DNA of 64,000 nt from Amycolatopsis nivea (GCF_004522235.1 NZ_SDLT01000001.1:370570-434569); one strand, 5' to 3'; shown: positions 10,132-19,825, counted from the first letter of the stretch. Numbers and translations: made by a program. The notes: a model not told the origin generated them from the sequence alone.

Positions 10132-10404
10132 TCAGGGTCGGGGGCGGGGTTCGAGCCGGGTCGACCACGGGTGCCAGTGGTCGACCCGCGCGAGCGCGGC
10201 CAGCAGTGTTTCGGCGCCGCCGCGGTCCACGGCAAGCCACGAGGCATCGGGACTGACCCGGTACGGGCTGAAATCCCAGAAAGCCAGGTCCTTGACCTCC
10301 CGGACTACCCCGGCCGCGGCCGCCAGTTCGCGTTCCAGCCGGGCGACGCGCAGTCGCAGCAGCTCGTTCTCGTGGCGCAGCGCGGTTTCTCCTCGGGTGT
10401 CCAT
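10132..10404 (-). CDS. small coiled-coil protein in the oxygenase operon, function unknown
   Basis: A 90-residue protein I do not recognise. Residues ~8-35 (ENELLRLRVARLERELAAAA) have leucine/hydrophobic heptads and should form a short coiled coil. The rest is Trp-rich, with FWDFSPYR and DHWHPW. Its ATG directly follows the beta-subunit stop with no gap, and the ferredoxin gene starts 20 bp after its own stop, so it is firmly inside the operon. The position suggests an oxygenase accessory or assembly factor, but that is inference. Confidence 0.7.
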   Translation of the reverse strand: MDTRGETALRHENELLRLRVARLERELAAAAGVVREVKDLAFWDFSPYRVSPDASWLAVDRGGAETLLAALARVDHWHPWSTRLEPRPRP

Positions 10405-11004
10405 TCAGAACACCAGCGTCAGATTCTCGTGCAGCTGCTCGGAATCGAGCAGGTTGACCTGCTTGAGCCGGATCCGCCAGCCGGACTCGCCGGGCTCAAG
10501 GACGTGTCCGTACCAGCCCGCGTGGATTTTCGCGATCCCGGCGCGGAACTCGTGCACGGCGAAGTTCGAGCGGATCATCCGGACGCCGGAGCCGGGATCG
10601 GTGGTGGTCTCGACGTTCGTGGTCAGGCGGCGGGTGCGCGAGGCGGGGATCTGGCTGAACGCGAGGCCGGTGCGCAGCCAGTAGACGCGGTCGGTCAGCC
10701 GCCTGCGGTCGTCGAAGGCGTGCGACACCTCGGCGAGCGGGTCGCCCGCACCGGGGGTGACCGGGACCCAGTAAAGACAGTCGTCGGTGAACAGGTCGAG
10801 CCATTCGTTGAACCGGCCTTCGTCCAGCAGCCGGGCTTCGGCGGCGAGGAACGACTGCGCTTCGGCCAGTTCCGCGGCGCCGGCGGTCGGCCAGTCCTCG
10901 CGCAGTGCGGCCGAATCGCGGGCCAGGTCCGTGTAGAACTGGTCGTCCACGTGGTACGACCAGGCCGAGGTGTCCGCGTACTCGGCGGGGATCGGGCGCA
11001 TCAT
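10405..11004 (-). CDS. Rieske-type ring-hydroxylating oxygenase, beta subunit
   Basis: A 199-residue small subunit of the NTF2-like fold, with the family features EAQSFLAAEARLLDEGRF, WLDLFTDDCLYWVPV and the C-terminal IRLKQVNLLDSE. Beta subunits have a structural role in the alpha3beta3 oxygenase. It starts at the first of two ATGs (11004), overlapping the alpha-subunit TGA, with GGAGGAGG just upstream in the end of the alpha gene. The pairing with alpha, a ferredoxin and a separate reductase indicates a three-component oxygenase. Confidence 0.92.
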   Translation of the reverse strand: MMRPIPAEYADTSAWSYHVDDQFYTDLARDSAALREDWPTAGAAELAEAQSFLAAEARLLDEGRFNEWLDLFTDDCLYWVPVTPGAGDPLAEVSHAFDDRRRLTDRVYWLRTGLAFSQIPASRTRRLTTNVETTTDPGSGVRMIRSNFAVHEFRAGIAKIHAGWYGHVLEPGESGWRIRLKQVNLLDSEQLHENLTLVF

Positions 11005-12320
11005 CGGGTTTCCTCCTCCATCAGCGCGAGCCAGGCCGGGTAGTAGCTGCGCATGTGCAGTTCGTCGGTCGCGGTGCTGGTCACGACGCCGTCCGGGCCG
11101 ACCTCCTGCCAGCCGTCGACGCCGAACCCGCGGTTCATCAGCACCCACTCCGCCTCCGCGGCGGCGAGGCCGCGCTGGACCTCCTCGAAGTTCGCCTGGT
11201 CGTCGGGCTCGCCGAAGGCCGGGAAGTCCTCCTGGGTGCGCATCCGCATCGTGTTCACGACGGGCGGCACGCCGGACACCGCGGTGGCGTGCCAGGTCAG
11301 CTGCGTGTGGTCGACGGCCAGCGGTTCGACGACCTGGATCTGATTGCCGATGACGAGCAGGTTGGGGAAGATGCTCAGGTTGATCTGCGAGCCGACGCAC
11401 AGGTCGAGCAGCCGGTCCGCGTCGGCCCCGTGCTCGGCGCGGACCCGTTCCTCGAACGCCTCGCGGCCGGGCTGGGGCCGCTGGTTGGCCCAGAAGCTGC
11501 CCGGGCCGTCGTAGTTGGGTCGCTGGTCGATGACGCTGTGGCCGTTGCCCAGCATGTGCGTGCGCATCGGCCCGTCGTCCGGGGTGCGGCCGAAGTAGGC
11601 CATGTCCTTGCTTTCGCCGAGCCGGGACGCCATTTCGAGCAGCGACCGGTGGGAGAACGCGGGATGGTAGCCGTCGCCCGCGTTGTCGTAGGCGAGTTTC
11701 CAGTTGCCCCGGTAGCCCATCCGGTGGGCGGCGGCCCGGACGAGCACCTCGCCCGGCGAGCGGTCGATCCAGTAGTCGAGCCACGTCGTCGCCGGTCCCA
11801 GCCAATCGGCGACCGGGGGAGCGGCTTCGTTGAGCGTGCCGAACACGAAGCCGCGGTACGACTCCACCCGCGGCACGACGTGCAGCCCGAACTCGGTTTT
11901 GTCGAACCCTGGTCCGTACCCCTGCGGCCACGGCGTGCCCACGAGCTCGCCGGTGTTGCGGAAAGTCCAGCCGTGGTAAGGACATTGGAAGCTCTTGGCG
12001 ACGCCCTGTTCCTCGCGGCAGATCGTCGCCGCGCGGTGGCTGCACCGGTTGAAGACCGCGTGCAGTTTCCCCGCGCGGTCGCGGGTGACCAGGACCGGGC
12101 GGAGTCCCATCCGGACCGACAGGAACGAATGCGGTTCGGGCAGCTGGGATTCGTGCGCGAGATACACCCACGAGCGGCCGCCGAAGACCTTGGTCATCTC
12201 CTCGGCGAAGACGGCGGGATCGGTGTAGAGCGTGCGGTGGACCCGGTCGGGCCGGACGAGCGGGCCGAAGCGCGTCGCCGCCGATTCCGGGGCCAGGGCT
12301 GGTTCTTGCTGGAGAGTCAT
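11001..12320 (-). CDS. Rieske-type ring-hydroxylating oxygenase, alpha subunit
   Basis: A 439-residue large subunit. The Rieske [2Fe-2S] ligands are Cys93/His95 (NRCSHRA) and Cys113/His116 (FQCPYHGW). The catalytic mononuclear iron site is in DNAGDGYHPAFSH, with bridging Asp216 and ligands His219 and His224; a distal Asp should follow near residue 370. It dihydroxylates or dealkylates aromatic substrates using O2. The substrate cannot be assigned; the nearby glutamine-synthetase-like ligase invites comparison with aniline dioxygenase. It overlaps the flavoprotein monooxygenase gene by ATGA. Confidence 0.95.
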   Translation of the reverse strand: MTLQQEPALAPESAATRFGPLVRPDRVHRTLYTDPAVFAEEMTKVFGGRSWVYLAHESQLPEPHSFLSVRMGLRPVLVTRDRAGKLHAVFNRCSHRAATICREEQGVAKSFQCPYHGWTFRNTGELVGTPWPQGYGPGFDKTEFGLHVVPRVESYRGFVFGTLNEAAPPVADWLGPATTWLDYWIDRSPGEVLVRAAAHRMGYRGNWKLAYDNAGDGYHPAFSHRSLLEMASRLGESKDMAYFGRTPDDGPMRTHMLGNGHSVIDQRPNYDGPGSFWANQRPQPGREAFEERVRAEHGADADRLLDLCVGSQINLSIFPNLLVIGNQIQVVEPLAVDHTQLTWHATAVSGVPPVVNTMRMRTQEDFPAFGEPDDQANFEEVQRGLAAAEAEWVLMNRGFGVDGWQEVGPDGVVTSTATDELHMRSYYPAWLALMEEETR

Positions 12321-13873
12321 CCGTCGACCTTCTGCGTTCGGGGGTGCGCGGCACCCTGGGACACGGTGGGGCCCGACGCGCGGTGCCGGGCGAGCAAACG
12401 GGCGCCCACCCGGGCGTATGCGGACGGGTTGAGCGGCCGGAGCCATTCGGCGAACCGCTCCCTGCGGCTGACGCCGATCCCGATGTCGCTGAGCAACTCG
12501 TCGATGTTGTGCACGGAGAACGGAACGATGTTGGTCCCGCGCGCGTGCCTGCCTTCGGTCCGCCGCTCCATCCAGGCGAGCCGTTCGGCTACCTGCGCCC
12601 GGCGTTCCTCGACCGGCGGCAGGTCGAGATTTCCGGTGAGGTGCGCGGCGATCCACCAGGCGGCGATCTCCGCGCTGAGCGGGCTGAAGAACGACGAGTT
12701 GTAGCCGCAGAACGTCAGCGCGGGCACGTCGTGCGGCAGCACCTGCCGGTACAGCGCGAAGTTGCCCGCCTCGTCGGTGATCCGGCGCTGCAGTTCGTCG
12801 TCCAGGAACGGGAGCGACTGCCGCCAGCCGGTGCCGCAGACCACGACGTCCGCGGGCAGGATCGTCCCGTCCGACAGCTCCGCGACAGTCTGTCCACTCC
12901 GGACCGCCAGGCGCTGGATCGTGCGGTCGCGGTGCACGGCGATCCGGCCGTCGGCCACCGACTCGTAGAACGATTCCGTCGCGAGGCTGACCGTGCTGCG
13001 CGCGATCCGTTCGAGCGGGCCCTCGGGGACCAGCCCGGTTTCGCGCAGCCGGAGCTGGCGGGTGATGAGCGCCTGCACGCTCGCCAGCATCGCGTTGCGT
13101 AGCGGTCGGCCTGGTCCGTGAAGGAACCGCTCGAACCCGCGCGGACGCAGGTAGCGGAACAGCCCTTCGCCGAGCCGGGTCAGCAGCAGGTACTTGTAGT
13201 TGACGACCCCGCCGAGCTTGCGTGGGATCTTCCACAGCAGTTCCCGCGCGACGACCGAGGTGGACGCCGCGACGCCGCTGAACACTGCCGCCGCGTCGCA
13301 GGCAGATTTCCCGTACCCGACAACGAGCGCGTGTTTCCCGGCGACCTGGTCGAGGTCGGCGACGTCGGAGACGCTGCAGATCCGCCCGCCGGCCGCGGTG
13401 AACTGTTCCGCGCCGGCGTAGTCCGGCACGAACGGGGTGCTGAAGATGCCGTTGGCGACCACCAGGTGGTCGACCGTGCAGGGCGGCAGGTCCTTGCCGG
13501 AGGCGATGTCCTTCAGCCGGAGCGTCCACTGTGGAACGGATTCGTCGAGTTCGGCGCGCGTGACCCGGGTGCTGAGCCGCAGCAGCGGTTTCAGGTCGCG
13601 TTCCTCCACATAGGACTCCAGGTACTGCTGCACCTGCTCGCCGGTCGGCCATTCCGGGTAGTCGCGCGGCATCGGGAAATCCGAGAGCGCGTAGCTGTCC
13701 TTGCCGTTCTGGGTGGTGAGACCGGGGTAGCGGCGGGTGCGGCTCCACACGCCGCCGACGTCCGGGCTGCTGTCGAAGACGGTCACGTCGAAGCCGAACT
13801 CGCGCAGCACCTTGGCGGAGCTGAGCCCGGCGAAGCCCGCGCCGATGATGCCGATCCGGTACGGCCTGGTCAT
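12317..13873 (-). CDS. flavin-containing monooxygenase / NAD(P)-binding flavoprotein
   Basis: A 518-residue FMO-like protein. IGIIGAGFAGLSSAK at the N-terminus binds FAD, HALVVGYGKSACDAAAVF near residue 190 is the NADPH site, and VVCGTGWRQSLPF near 355 is the typical C-terminal FMO segment (ATG-like motif). Such enzymes hydroxylate soft N or S atoms or perform Baeyer-Villiger oxidation. It lies between the permease and the oxygenase alpha subunit and overlaps both by four bases, so it belongs to the same pathway. N-oxidation of an amine substrate is a reasonable guess. Confidence 0.9.
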   Translation of the reverse strand: MTRPYRIGIIGAGFAGLSSAKVLREFGFDVTVFDSSPDVGGVWSRTRRYPGLTTQNGKDSYALSDFPMPRDYPEWPTGEQVQQYLESYVEERDLKPLLRLSTRVTRAELDESVPQWTLRLKDIASGKDLPPCTVDHLVVANGIFSTPFVPDYAGAEQFTAAGGRICSVSDVADLDQVAGKHALVVGYGKSACDAAAVFSGVAASTSVVARELLWKIPRKLGGVVNYKYLLLTRLGEGLFRYLRPRGFERFLHGPGRPLRNAMLASVQALITRQLRLRETGLVPEGPLERIARSTVSLATESFYESVADGRIAVHRDRTIQRLAVRSGQTVAELSDGTILPADVVVCGTGWRQSLPFLDDELQRRITDEAGNFALYRQVLPHDVPALTFCGYNSSFFSPLSAEIAAWWIAAHLTGNLDLPPVEERRAQVAERLAWMERRTEGRHARGTNIVPFSVHNIDELLSDIGIGVSRRERFAEWLRPLNPSAYARVGARLLARHRASGPTVSQGAAHPRTQKVDG

Positions 13874-15366
13874 GGGGTCACCTTTTCTGGTCGGGGGCCG
13901 TCGAGACGGGTCCAGCGACCCGGCGGCAGGACGGTCAGCCGCAGCGCGGGGTAGAGGACGGCGGTCGTGGCGATGGCGACGAGGAAGCCGAGTCTCGTGA
14001 CCCCGCTCAGCACGAGCGTTTCCGCCAGCGTGGAGGCGGCCAGAAGACTGAGCACGCCCGCCCAGTTGACCCGCTCGACCGCGCCGGGGCGGGCCGGACG
14101 GCGGCGCCGGACGACGAAGTAGTCGACGATCATCAGCGTGCACAGCGAGGTGGTCAGGATGCCGAGGGCGTCCAGCCAGGACGCGAGCACGTTCAGGATC
14201 CCGCCCGCGATCATCGCGAGCGCGGCGGCGTTCGCGACCACCAGCATGACCAGCCGCCCGGGGCTGCGCCCGGTCAGCCCGTCGACGAGATTCGTCAGCG
14301 ACAGGCTCGCCGAATACGCGTTGACGACCTGCGCTTTCGCTTGCGCCGCATAGACCAGCGCGAAGCCGACCGCCCCGGCGAGCACGACGAAGAACGCACC
14401 GGGATTGGCCGAGACCATGCCCGCGACCTTCTCCTCGGCCGACCCGCCGGGCTGTGTCGCGGCGAGGGCCGGATCGCTGTTCAGCCGGATCCCGACCACC
14501 ACGCTGCCCGCCTGCACGATCAGCGTGCCGACGATCGGCACCAGGAGGTTCACCACGACCGAACCGCCGACGGCCATCACGCCGACGTCCTTGCTGGTGC
14601 GGGCGTACCGGGCGAAATCGGCGCCCAGCAGCGCGAGCGCACCCGCGATCCCGGCCAGCAACGCCAGCGCCGCCTGCACGCGGTCGGCCTGCCCGGCGAA
14701 TCCCGGCACCCCGGGACCGGAGCCGAGGACGGCGCCGACGGAGCGTCCCGACGAGGACACCGCGATGCCCGCGACGACCACGAACAACACGGCCGAAACA
14801 GCGGTGAGGAGCCCGGAAGTCCGCTGTACCAGGGAAATCCCGAACGTCGGCAGCACGAGCCACAGCACGGTGAGGACGCCGAGGATCAGCACCGCGTGGC
14901 CGAGGCTCGGCGCCCAGCCGAAGAGGAACAGCGTGCCGTTGTACAGCATCGCGTTCTCCAGGGCCAGGAAGCTCACGATCATGACCGCGAAGATCAGCGA
15001 GGCGAGCACCGAACCGCGCGAACCGAGCCCGTAATACCGGGCGGTCAGCGTGCTGGAGGTCCCTTGCACGCGGCTGACGTGGCCGACCGCCCAGCCGAGC
15101 CCGCCGCCGAACAGGGCGGTGGCGGCTCCGACGGCGAGGCCCCAGCCGACCCCGGCGATCAGGGTCACGGCCGCGCCGACCGACAGCACGACGAGGGTCG
15201 ACCCGGCCCCGGCGGTGTTCCACAGCAGGCCCCAGCCGCCGCGGCGGGCGGATTCGGGCACGCGTTCCAGCGCGTAGTCCTCGATCACGGCGCCGAGGCC
15301 GGTCTTCGGCGGCGCGGCGGCGGGGACGGGAGTTCTTGGCGACGAATCGGGTGTGTCGACAGACAT
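13870..15366 (-). CDS. NCS1-family permease (cytosine/purine/hydantoin type)
   Basis: A 498-residue membrane protein with about 12 transmembrane helices. The N-terminal cytosolic segment ends ALERVPESARRGGW, helix 1 begins LLWNTAGAG, and ADFARYARTSKDVG in the middle is typical of nucleobase:cation symporter-1 proteins, which import cytosine, purines, allantoin or hydantoins. In this operon it is presumably the uptake system for the catabolic substrate, which would then be a nitrogen-bearing, probably cyclic, compound. An ATGA overlap joins it to the downstream monooxygenase; a 25-bp gap separates it from the ligase gene upstream. Confidence 0.9.
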   Translation of the reverse strand: MSVDTPDSSPRTPVPAAAPPKTGLGAVIEDYALERVPESARRGGWGLLWNTAGAGSTLVVLSVGAAVTLIAGVGWGLAVGAATALFGGGLGWAVGHVSRVQGTSSTLTARYYGLGSRGSVLASLIFAVMIVSFLALENAMLYNGTLFLFGWAPSLGHAVLILGVLTVLWLVLPTFGISLVQRTSGLLTAVSAVLFVVVAGIAVSSSGRSVGAVLGSGPGVPGFAGQADRVQAALALLAGIAGALALLGADFARYARTSKDVGVMAVGGSVVVNLLVPIVGTLIVQAGSVVVGIRLNSDPALAATQPGGSAEEKVAGMVSANPGAFFVVLAGAVGFALVYAAQAKAQVVNAYSASLSLTNLVDGLTGRSPGRLVMLVVANAAALAMIAGGILNVLASWLDALGILTTSLCTLMIVDYFVVRRRRPARPGAVERVNWAGVLSLLAASTLAETLVLSGVTRLGFLVAIATTAVLYPALRLTVLPPGRWTRLDGPRPEKVTP

Positions 15367-15391
15367 TGGCGACGCTCCAAACGATGGCGGG

Positions 15392-16879
15392 TCAGAAGAG
15401 TTCGAAGTACTCGCGGTGCTCCCATTCGGTGACCTCGGCGGCGTACGCGGCCGGGTCGGGCTGCTCGTTGACGTGCGCCTCGTACCGCTCGACCTCGCTG
15501 CGCTTCATGCGCACGAGGTAGTCGACGAAGCTGTCGCCGAACTCCGCGCGGAAGAACTCGCTCGCGTCCAGTTCGTCCAGCGCCGCCCGCAGGCTCGTCG
15601 GCAGCTGCGGCGCGTCCGAGGCGTAGGGGTCGTCGGACAGCGCGCCGGGGCTGCGTTTGCCGAGGATGCCGTCGAGCCCGGAAGCGGTTTGCGCGGCGAG
15701 ATACAGGTACGGATTCGCGGACGGCTCGCCGACCCGGTTCTCGACGTGCGTCGCCGGGTCTCCGTGCCCGCCGATGACGCGCATCATCGCGGCGCGGTTG
15801 TCGAGCCCCCAGGTGCAGCGGTCGGGCGCGAGGGAATGCGGGCGGCGTCGCCGGTAGCCGTTGATCGACGGGGTGGTGAAGACCGACGCCGCGGCGGCGT
15901 GGGCGAGCGTGCCGCCGACGTAGTGCGTCCCGGTCTCGGACAGCGCCTCCGCTTCGGTGCCGGGCACCATCGCGTTGACTCCGCTCACCGCGTCGACCAG
16001 CGAGGTGTGCAGATGCCAGCCGCTGGCGTAGAAACCGGGGATCGCCGGGGTGCACATGAACGTCGCGTGGTGGCCATGGCGGCGCGCGACCTGCTTGACG
16101 ACACTGCGGAACAACAGCACCGAATCGGCGACCGCCAGGCCCTGCTGGACGTCGAAGGTCGTCTCGACCTGGCTGGGTGCCCACTCGTCGTCGATCGAGC
16201 GCAACGGCAAGCCCAGCGCGGAGACTGCTTTGCGGATAGGCCGGAGTACGTCGTCGATCTCGTCCAGGTGCCCGTCGAGCAGGTAGTTGTAGCCGCGGGC
16301 GACGGGCGCGACCTTGGGCGGGTCACCGGGCAGCCCGGGCGCGCCGAGCGAGCCGGTTTCGAGCATCGGGTCGAGCACGCGGGTGAGGTACCACTCGAGT
16401 TCGATCCCGGCGACCAGCGAGAACCCGGCTTCGGTCAGTTTTTCCAGCTGCCGCCGGAGAATCGCGCGCGGAGCGAAGGGGAACGGCGACCCGTCGCGCA
16501 GGTACAGATCGCACACGACCCACGCGGTCTCCGGCACGTGCGGCAAGACGGCGAACGTCTCCGGGTCCGGCACCATGGTCACGTTCGGGCTGCCGGAGAG
16601 TTCCGGGATGCCGAAACCGCCGCCGGGGCTGAACGGGTTGAACACGATGGCGTTGGCGGTGTCGAAGAAGAACGGCGCCATGGTGATCTCCATGCCGTCG
16701 CGCAGCGCCGCCGCGTACGCCTTGACGGTCACGGACTTGCCGCGCGGGAGGCCGTGCTGGTCCGGCCACACGAGGCGGACCATTTCGACCCCGGCGGCCT
16801 CGATCTCGGCGAGGTTCTTCTCCGCGGCGGCGCGCTGCTCCGGGCTGTGCAGGCCGTGGCGGTCCACGAAAGTGCTCAC
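15392..16879 (-). CDS. glutamine-synthetase-like ligase (possible gamma-glutamyl-amide synthetase)
   Basis: A 495-residue protein of the GS catalytic fold. GIELEWYL holds metal-binding glutamates, GWHLHTSL corresponds to the HxHxS segment, and WGLDNRAAMMRV plus HVENRVGEPSANPYLYLAA replace the classical GlnA C-terminal motifs. These sequences look like the ligase branch (gamma-glutamylanilide, isopropylamide and related synthetases) and not ammonium-assimilating GlnA. It would couple an amine to glutamate using ATP. It starts at GTG after an AAGGAGAAA Shine-Dalgarno and sits among oxygenase, permease and hydantoinase genes, suggesting amine activation before ring oxidation. Confidence 0.85.
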   Translation of the reverse strand: MSTFVDRHGLHSPEQRAAAEKNLAEIEAAGVEMVRLVWPDQHGLPRGKSVTVKAYAAALRDGMEITMAPFFFDTANAIVFNPFSPGGGFGIPELSGSPNVTMVPDPETFAVLPHVPETAWVVCDLYLRDGSPFPFAPRAILRRQLEKLTEAGFSLVAGIELEWYLTRVLDPMLETGSLGAPGLPGDPPKVAPVARGYNYLLDGHLDEIDDVLRPIRKAVSALGLPLRSIDDEWAPSQVETTFDVQQGLAVADSVLLFRSVVKQVARRHGHHATFMCTPAIPGFYASGWHLHTSLVDAVSGVNAMVPGTEAEALSETGTHYVGGTLAHAAAASVFTTPSINGYRRRRPHSLAPDRCTWGLDNRAAMMRVIGGHGDPATHVENRVGEPSANPYLYLAAQTASGLDGILGKRSPGALSDDPYASDAPQLPTSLRAALDELDASEFFRAEFGDSFVDYLVRMKRSEVERYEAHVNEQPDPAAYAAEVTEWEHREYFELF

Positions 16880-16901
16880 TGGGTTTCTCCTTGTCGGCCG
16901 G

Positions 16902-17690
16902 TCACTCGGCCAGCTGGGGGATGAGGATTTCGCCGCGTTCGGGCCCGATCGCCGAATAGCCGCCGTCCACCGCGAGGTCGGCGCCGGTGACGAACGAGGC
17001 CGCGGGGGAGCAGAGGAAGAGCACGGCGGCGGCGATCTCGGCCGGGTCGCCGGTGCGCCCGAGCGGATGCAGGGGAGCGGCGACCCGGTCGGTCTTCTCC
17101 CGGTCTCCGCCGGACAACCGGTCCATCACCGCGGACCAGGTCCAGCCAGGGCAGACGGAGTTGACGCGGATGCTGTCGGCGGCCAGGTCGAGCGCCATCG
17201 ACCGGGTCAGCTGCGCGACCGCGGCCTTGCCCGCCGGGTAGAGCCAGCGCCCGGCCTGGGCGACGCGGCCGGAGATCGAGGTGAAGTTGACGACCGCGGG
17301 CCGGTCCGAGGCGGTGAGCAATGGCAGCAGCGTGGTGGTGACCAAAGCGGTGCCGATGACGTTCACGTCGAGGCTCTGTCGCCAGTCCGCCCGGGTGGAC
17401 TGGCTGCCGTCGTCCACATAGGAACAAGCGAGGTTGACCAGCGCGTCGACCTTGCCCGGACCGGCCGCGAGCGCGTCGCGGACGCGGCCGAGCGCGGCGT
17501 CGTCGGTGATGTCGACGTGGTGGAACGTGACGGCTTCGCCCAGTTCGCCGGCCAGCGCGGTTCCGCCGGGTTCATCGATGTCGAGCACCACGACCTGTGC
17601 GCCCGCGTCGGCGAACGCGCGGACGATCGCCGCGCCGATGAGCGTCGCCCCGCCGGTGACGACAGCGGTCGTTCCCTCGAAGCCGGTCAT
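16902..17690 (-). CDS. short-chain dehydrogenase/reductase
   Basis: A 262-residue classical SDR. AVVTGGATLIGAAI is the NAD(P)-binding motif, FTSISG supplies the catalytic Ser and LYPAGKAAV the Tyr-x3-Lys pair. The C-terminal FVTGADLAVDGGYS is standard. It overlaps the HyuA stop by four bases. In an operon with a Rieske dioxygenase, a natural role is oxidation of a cis-dihydrodiol to the catechol, although oxidation of another pathway alcohol is equally possible. Confidence 0.88.
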   Translation of the reverse strand: MTGFEGTTAVVTGGATLIGAAIVRAFADAGAQVVVLDIDEPGGTALAGELGEAVTFHHVDITDDAALGRVRDALAAGPGKVDALVNLACSYVDDGSQSTRADWRQSLDVNVIGTALVTTTLLPLLTASDRPAVVNFTSISGRVAQAGRWLYPAGKAAVAQLTRSMALDLAADSIRVNSVCPGWTWSAVMDRLSGGDREKTDRVAAPLHPLGRTGDPAEIAAAVLFLCSPAASFVTGADLAVDGGYSAIGPERGEILIPQLAE

Positions 17691-19825
17691 CGCAGCACCA
17701 GGTCTTCGGCGAGGGACAGCCGGTCGGCCAGCTCGTGCGCGCGTTCGCGGAGATACAGCACGAACGAACCGCGCGGGTCGACCACGAGGTCGTATTCGTC
17801 CAGCACCACCAGGGAAGTGGTGCCTAGTTCGACCACGGCCGGTCCGGACAGCCGCGCACCCGGCGCCATCCGGTGGCCGTCCATGATCCGGGCGGGCACC
17901 ATCGCGCGCCGTGCCGGCGACCAGATCTCCCGCTCGCCGATCTGCGGGTCCTCGGTCAGATCCGCGTCGAGCGCGCCGAGATCCAGCGGCGGACGAGGCG
18001 TCGCGCCGATCGCGGTCAACCGGACGTTGAGCACCTCGACCGGCTCGTCCTCGGCCCGGTAGCCGAACAGAATGTCGTGCTGGGCGTGGAAAAGCTCGGC
18101 CAGCTTCGTTCGGTCGGGCGCATCCATGCCGTCGATGCCGACCGGCACGTTGATCTCGAACCACTGACCCGCGTACCGCATGTCCAGCGACGGCTCGAAG
18201 GTGACAGCGCTTTCGGGAATTCCTTCCCCGCGAAGGGTTTCGCGCCCCTCGGCGGCCATCGAAGCCCAGATCTCGCGCAGCCGGTCCAGGCTGAACTCGG
18301 CCAGCGAACCGGAAATGCTGCGCACGTAGTCGTGCTTGAAATCGCAGGCGAGCATCCCGGCCGCGCAGAAAATGGAGGACTGCCGCGGCGTCACGAGGAC
18401 CGGGATCTCCAGTTCCGACGCGATCGCCGCGGCGTGGACCGGGCCCGCGCCCCCGGCGACCACGATCGGGAAGTCGCGCGGGTCGAGCCCCCGCCGCACC
18501 GTGATCGCCTGGACCCCGGCCGCCATGGTCACGTTCACCAGGTCGTAGACGCCGGCCGCGGCCGAGATGACGTCGAGGCCCAGCGGCTTGGCGACGTCCC
18601 GTTCCAGCGCGGCCCGGGACGCCGCCGCGTCGAGAGGGATCCCGCCCGCCATGAACGAACTCGGGTCGATGTAGCCGAGCGCGACGTCGGCGTCGGTGAC
18701 GGTCGCGCGGGTGCCGCCCCGGCCGTAGCAGGCGGGCCCGGGGACGGCTCCGGCGCTTTCCGGCCCGACCCGCAGCATCCCGCCGTCGTCGACCCGCGCG
18801 ATGCTGCCGCCGCCCGCGCCGATGGTGTGGATGTCGACCATCGGGAGTGCGATCCGCCAGCGGTCGATCGTGCCGTCGGTCATCACCAGCGGGCGGCCGT
18901 CGTTGACCACGGCGGCGTCGAAACTGGTGCCGCCCATGTCGACGGTCAGGCAGCGGTCCCAGCCGTGCGGGGCGACCTCGAACAGCCCGGCGGTCGGGCC
19001 GGAGGCGGGCCCGGACAGCAGGGACAGCGCGGCGCGGCGGGCGAGTTCGGCGGGGGTGGCGACGCCGCCGTTGGACTGCATCAGCAGGAGCAGGCCGCCG
19101 AACCCGGCTTCCTCCAGCGTTTCGGTCAGCCCGGCGAGATAGCGGCTGATGATCGGGCCCGCGTAGGAGTTCAGCACCGCCGTCGAGGTCCGGTCGTAGT
19201 AGCGGACCTGGGCCAGCAGCGCGCTCGACCGGGTCACGTAGATCCCGGGCAGTTCCTCGGCCAGGATCTCGGCGGCGGCGTCCTCGTGCTCCGGGCTCGC
19301 GTGCGAGTGCAGGAAGCTCACCGCGACCGCTTCGACGCCCGCGTCCCGGAACGTCTTCGCCGCGCGCCGCACGGCTTCCGGATCGAGTCCGGTCACCTCG
19401 GCGCCCGTGTGGTCGAGCCGGCCGGGCACGGGAAGCCGGAGGTGGCGCGGGACGAGCGGCACCGGAGCTTCGAGCCGGTTGTTGTACGCCTCCTCTCGGG
19501 TGCCGTCGCGCATCGGCAGCACGTCGCGGAATCCTTCGGTGGTCAGCAATCCGGTGGCGGCGCCGCGCCGGGTCAGCAGCGCGTTGGTGGTCACGGTCGT
19601 GCCGTGGACGATGGTGCCGACGCTGCCGAGCAGTTCCTCGACGGACTGCCCGCGCAGGTCCGCGATCTCCCGCAGCCCCTGCACGACCGCCCGCGAGGGA
19701 TCGGACGGGACGGAACTCGTCTTGTGGGCGAGATGGCTGCCGTCCGGGTGGACCACGAGGAAGTCGGTGAAGGTGCCGCCGACGTCGATCCCGATCCGCA
19801 GCTCGCCGCTTCGTGCCGCGCTCAT
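17687..19825 (-). CDS. hyuA: hydantoinase/oxoprolinase family protein, subunit A
   Basis: A 712-residue ATP-dependent hydantoinase A-type subunit. IGIDVGGTFTDFLVV opens the hydantoinase A N-domain and LTVDMGGTSFDAAVV marks the main actin-like ATPase domain near residue 290; AGGAGPVHA follows. The family includes N-methylhydantoinase, 5-oxoprolinase and acetone/acetophenone carboxylase, all coupling ATP to amide cleavage or carboxylation. HyuB lies immediately upstream with a one-base overlap. The reaction here is unknown; cleavage of a cyclic amide or of a gamma-glutamyl derivative would fit the operon. Confidence 0.92.
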   Translation of the reverse strand: MSAARSGELRIGIDVGGTFTDFLVVHPDGSHLAHKTSSVPSDPSRAVVQGLREIADLRGQSVEELLGSVGTIVHGTTVTTNALLTRRGAATGLLTTEGFRDVLPMRDGTREEAYNNRLEAPVPLVPRHLRLPVPGRLDHTGAEVTGLDPEAVRRAAKTFRDAGVEAVAVSFLHSHASPEHEDAAAEILAEELPGIYVTRSSALLAQVRYYDRTSTAVLNSYAGPIISRYLAGLTETLEEAGFGGLLLLMQSNGGVATPAELARRAALSLLSGPASGPTAGLFEVAPHGWDRCLTVDMGGTSFDAAVVNDGRPLVMTDGTIDRWRIALPMVDIHTIGAGGGSIARVDDGGMLRVGPESAGAVPGPACYGRGGTRATVTDADVALGYIDPSSFMAGGIPLDAAASRAALERDVAKPLGLDVISAAAGVYDLVNVTMAAGVQAITVRRGLDPRDFPIVVAGGAGPVHAAAIASELEIPVLVTPRQSSIFCAAGMLACDFKHDYVRSISGSLAEFSLDRLREIWASMAAEGRETLRGEGIPESAVTFEPSLDMRYAGQWFEINVPVGIDGMDAPDRTKLAELFHAQHDILFGYRAEDEPVEVLNVRLTAIGATPRPPLDLGALDADLTEDPQIGEREIWSPARRAMVPARIMDGHRMAPGARLSGPAVVELGTTSLVVLDEYDLVVDPRGSFVLYLRERAHELADRLSLAEDLVLR

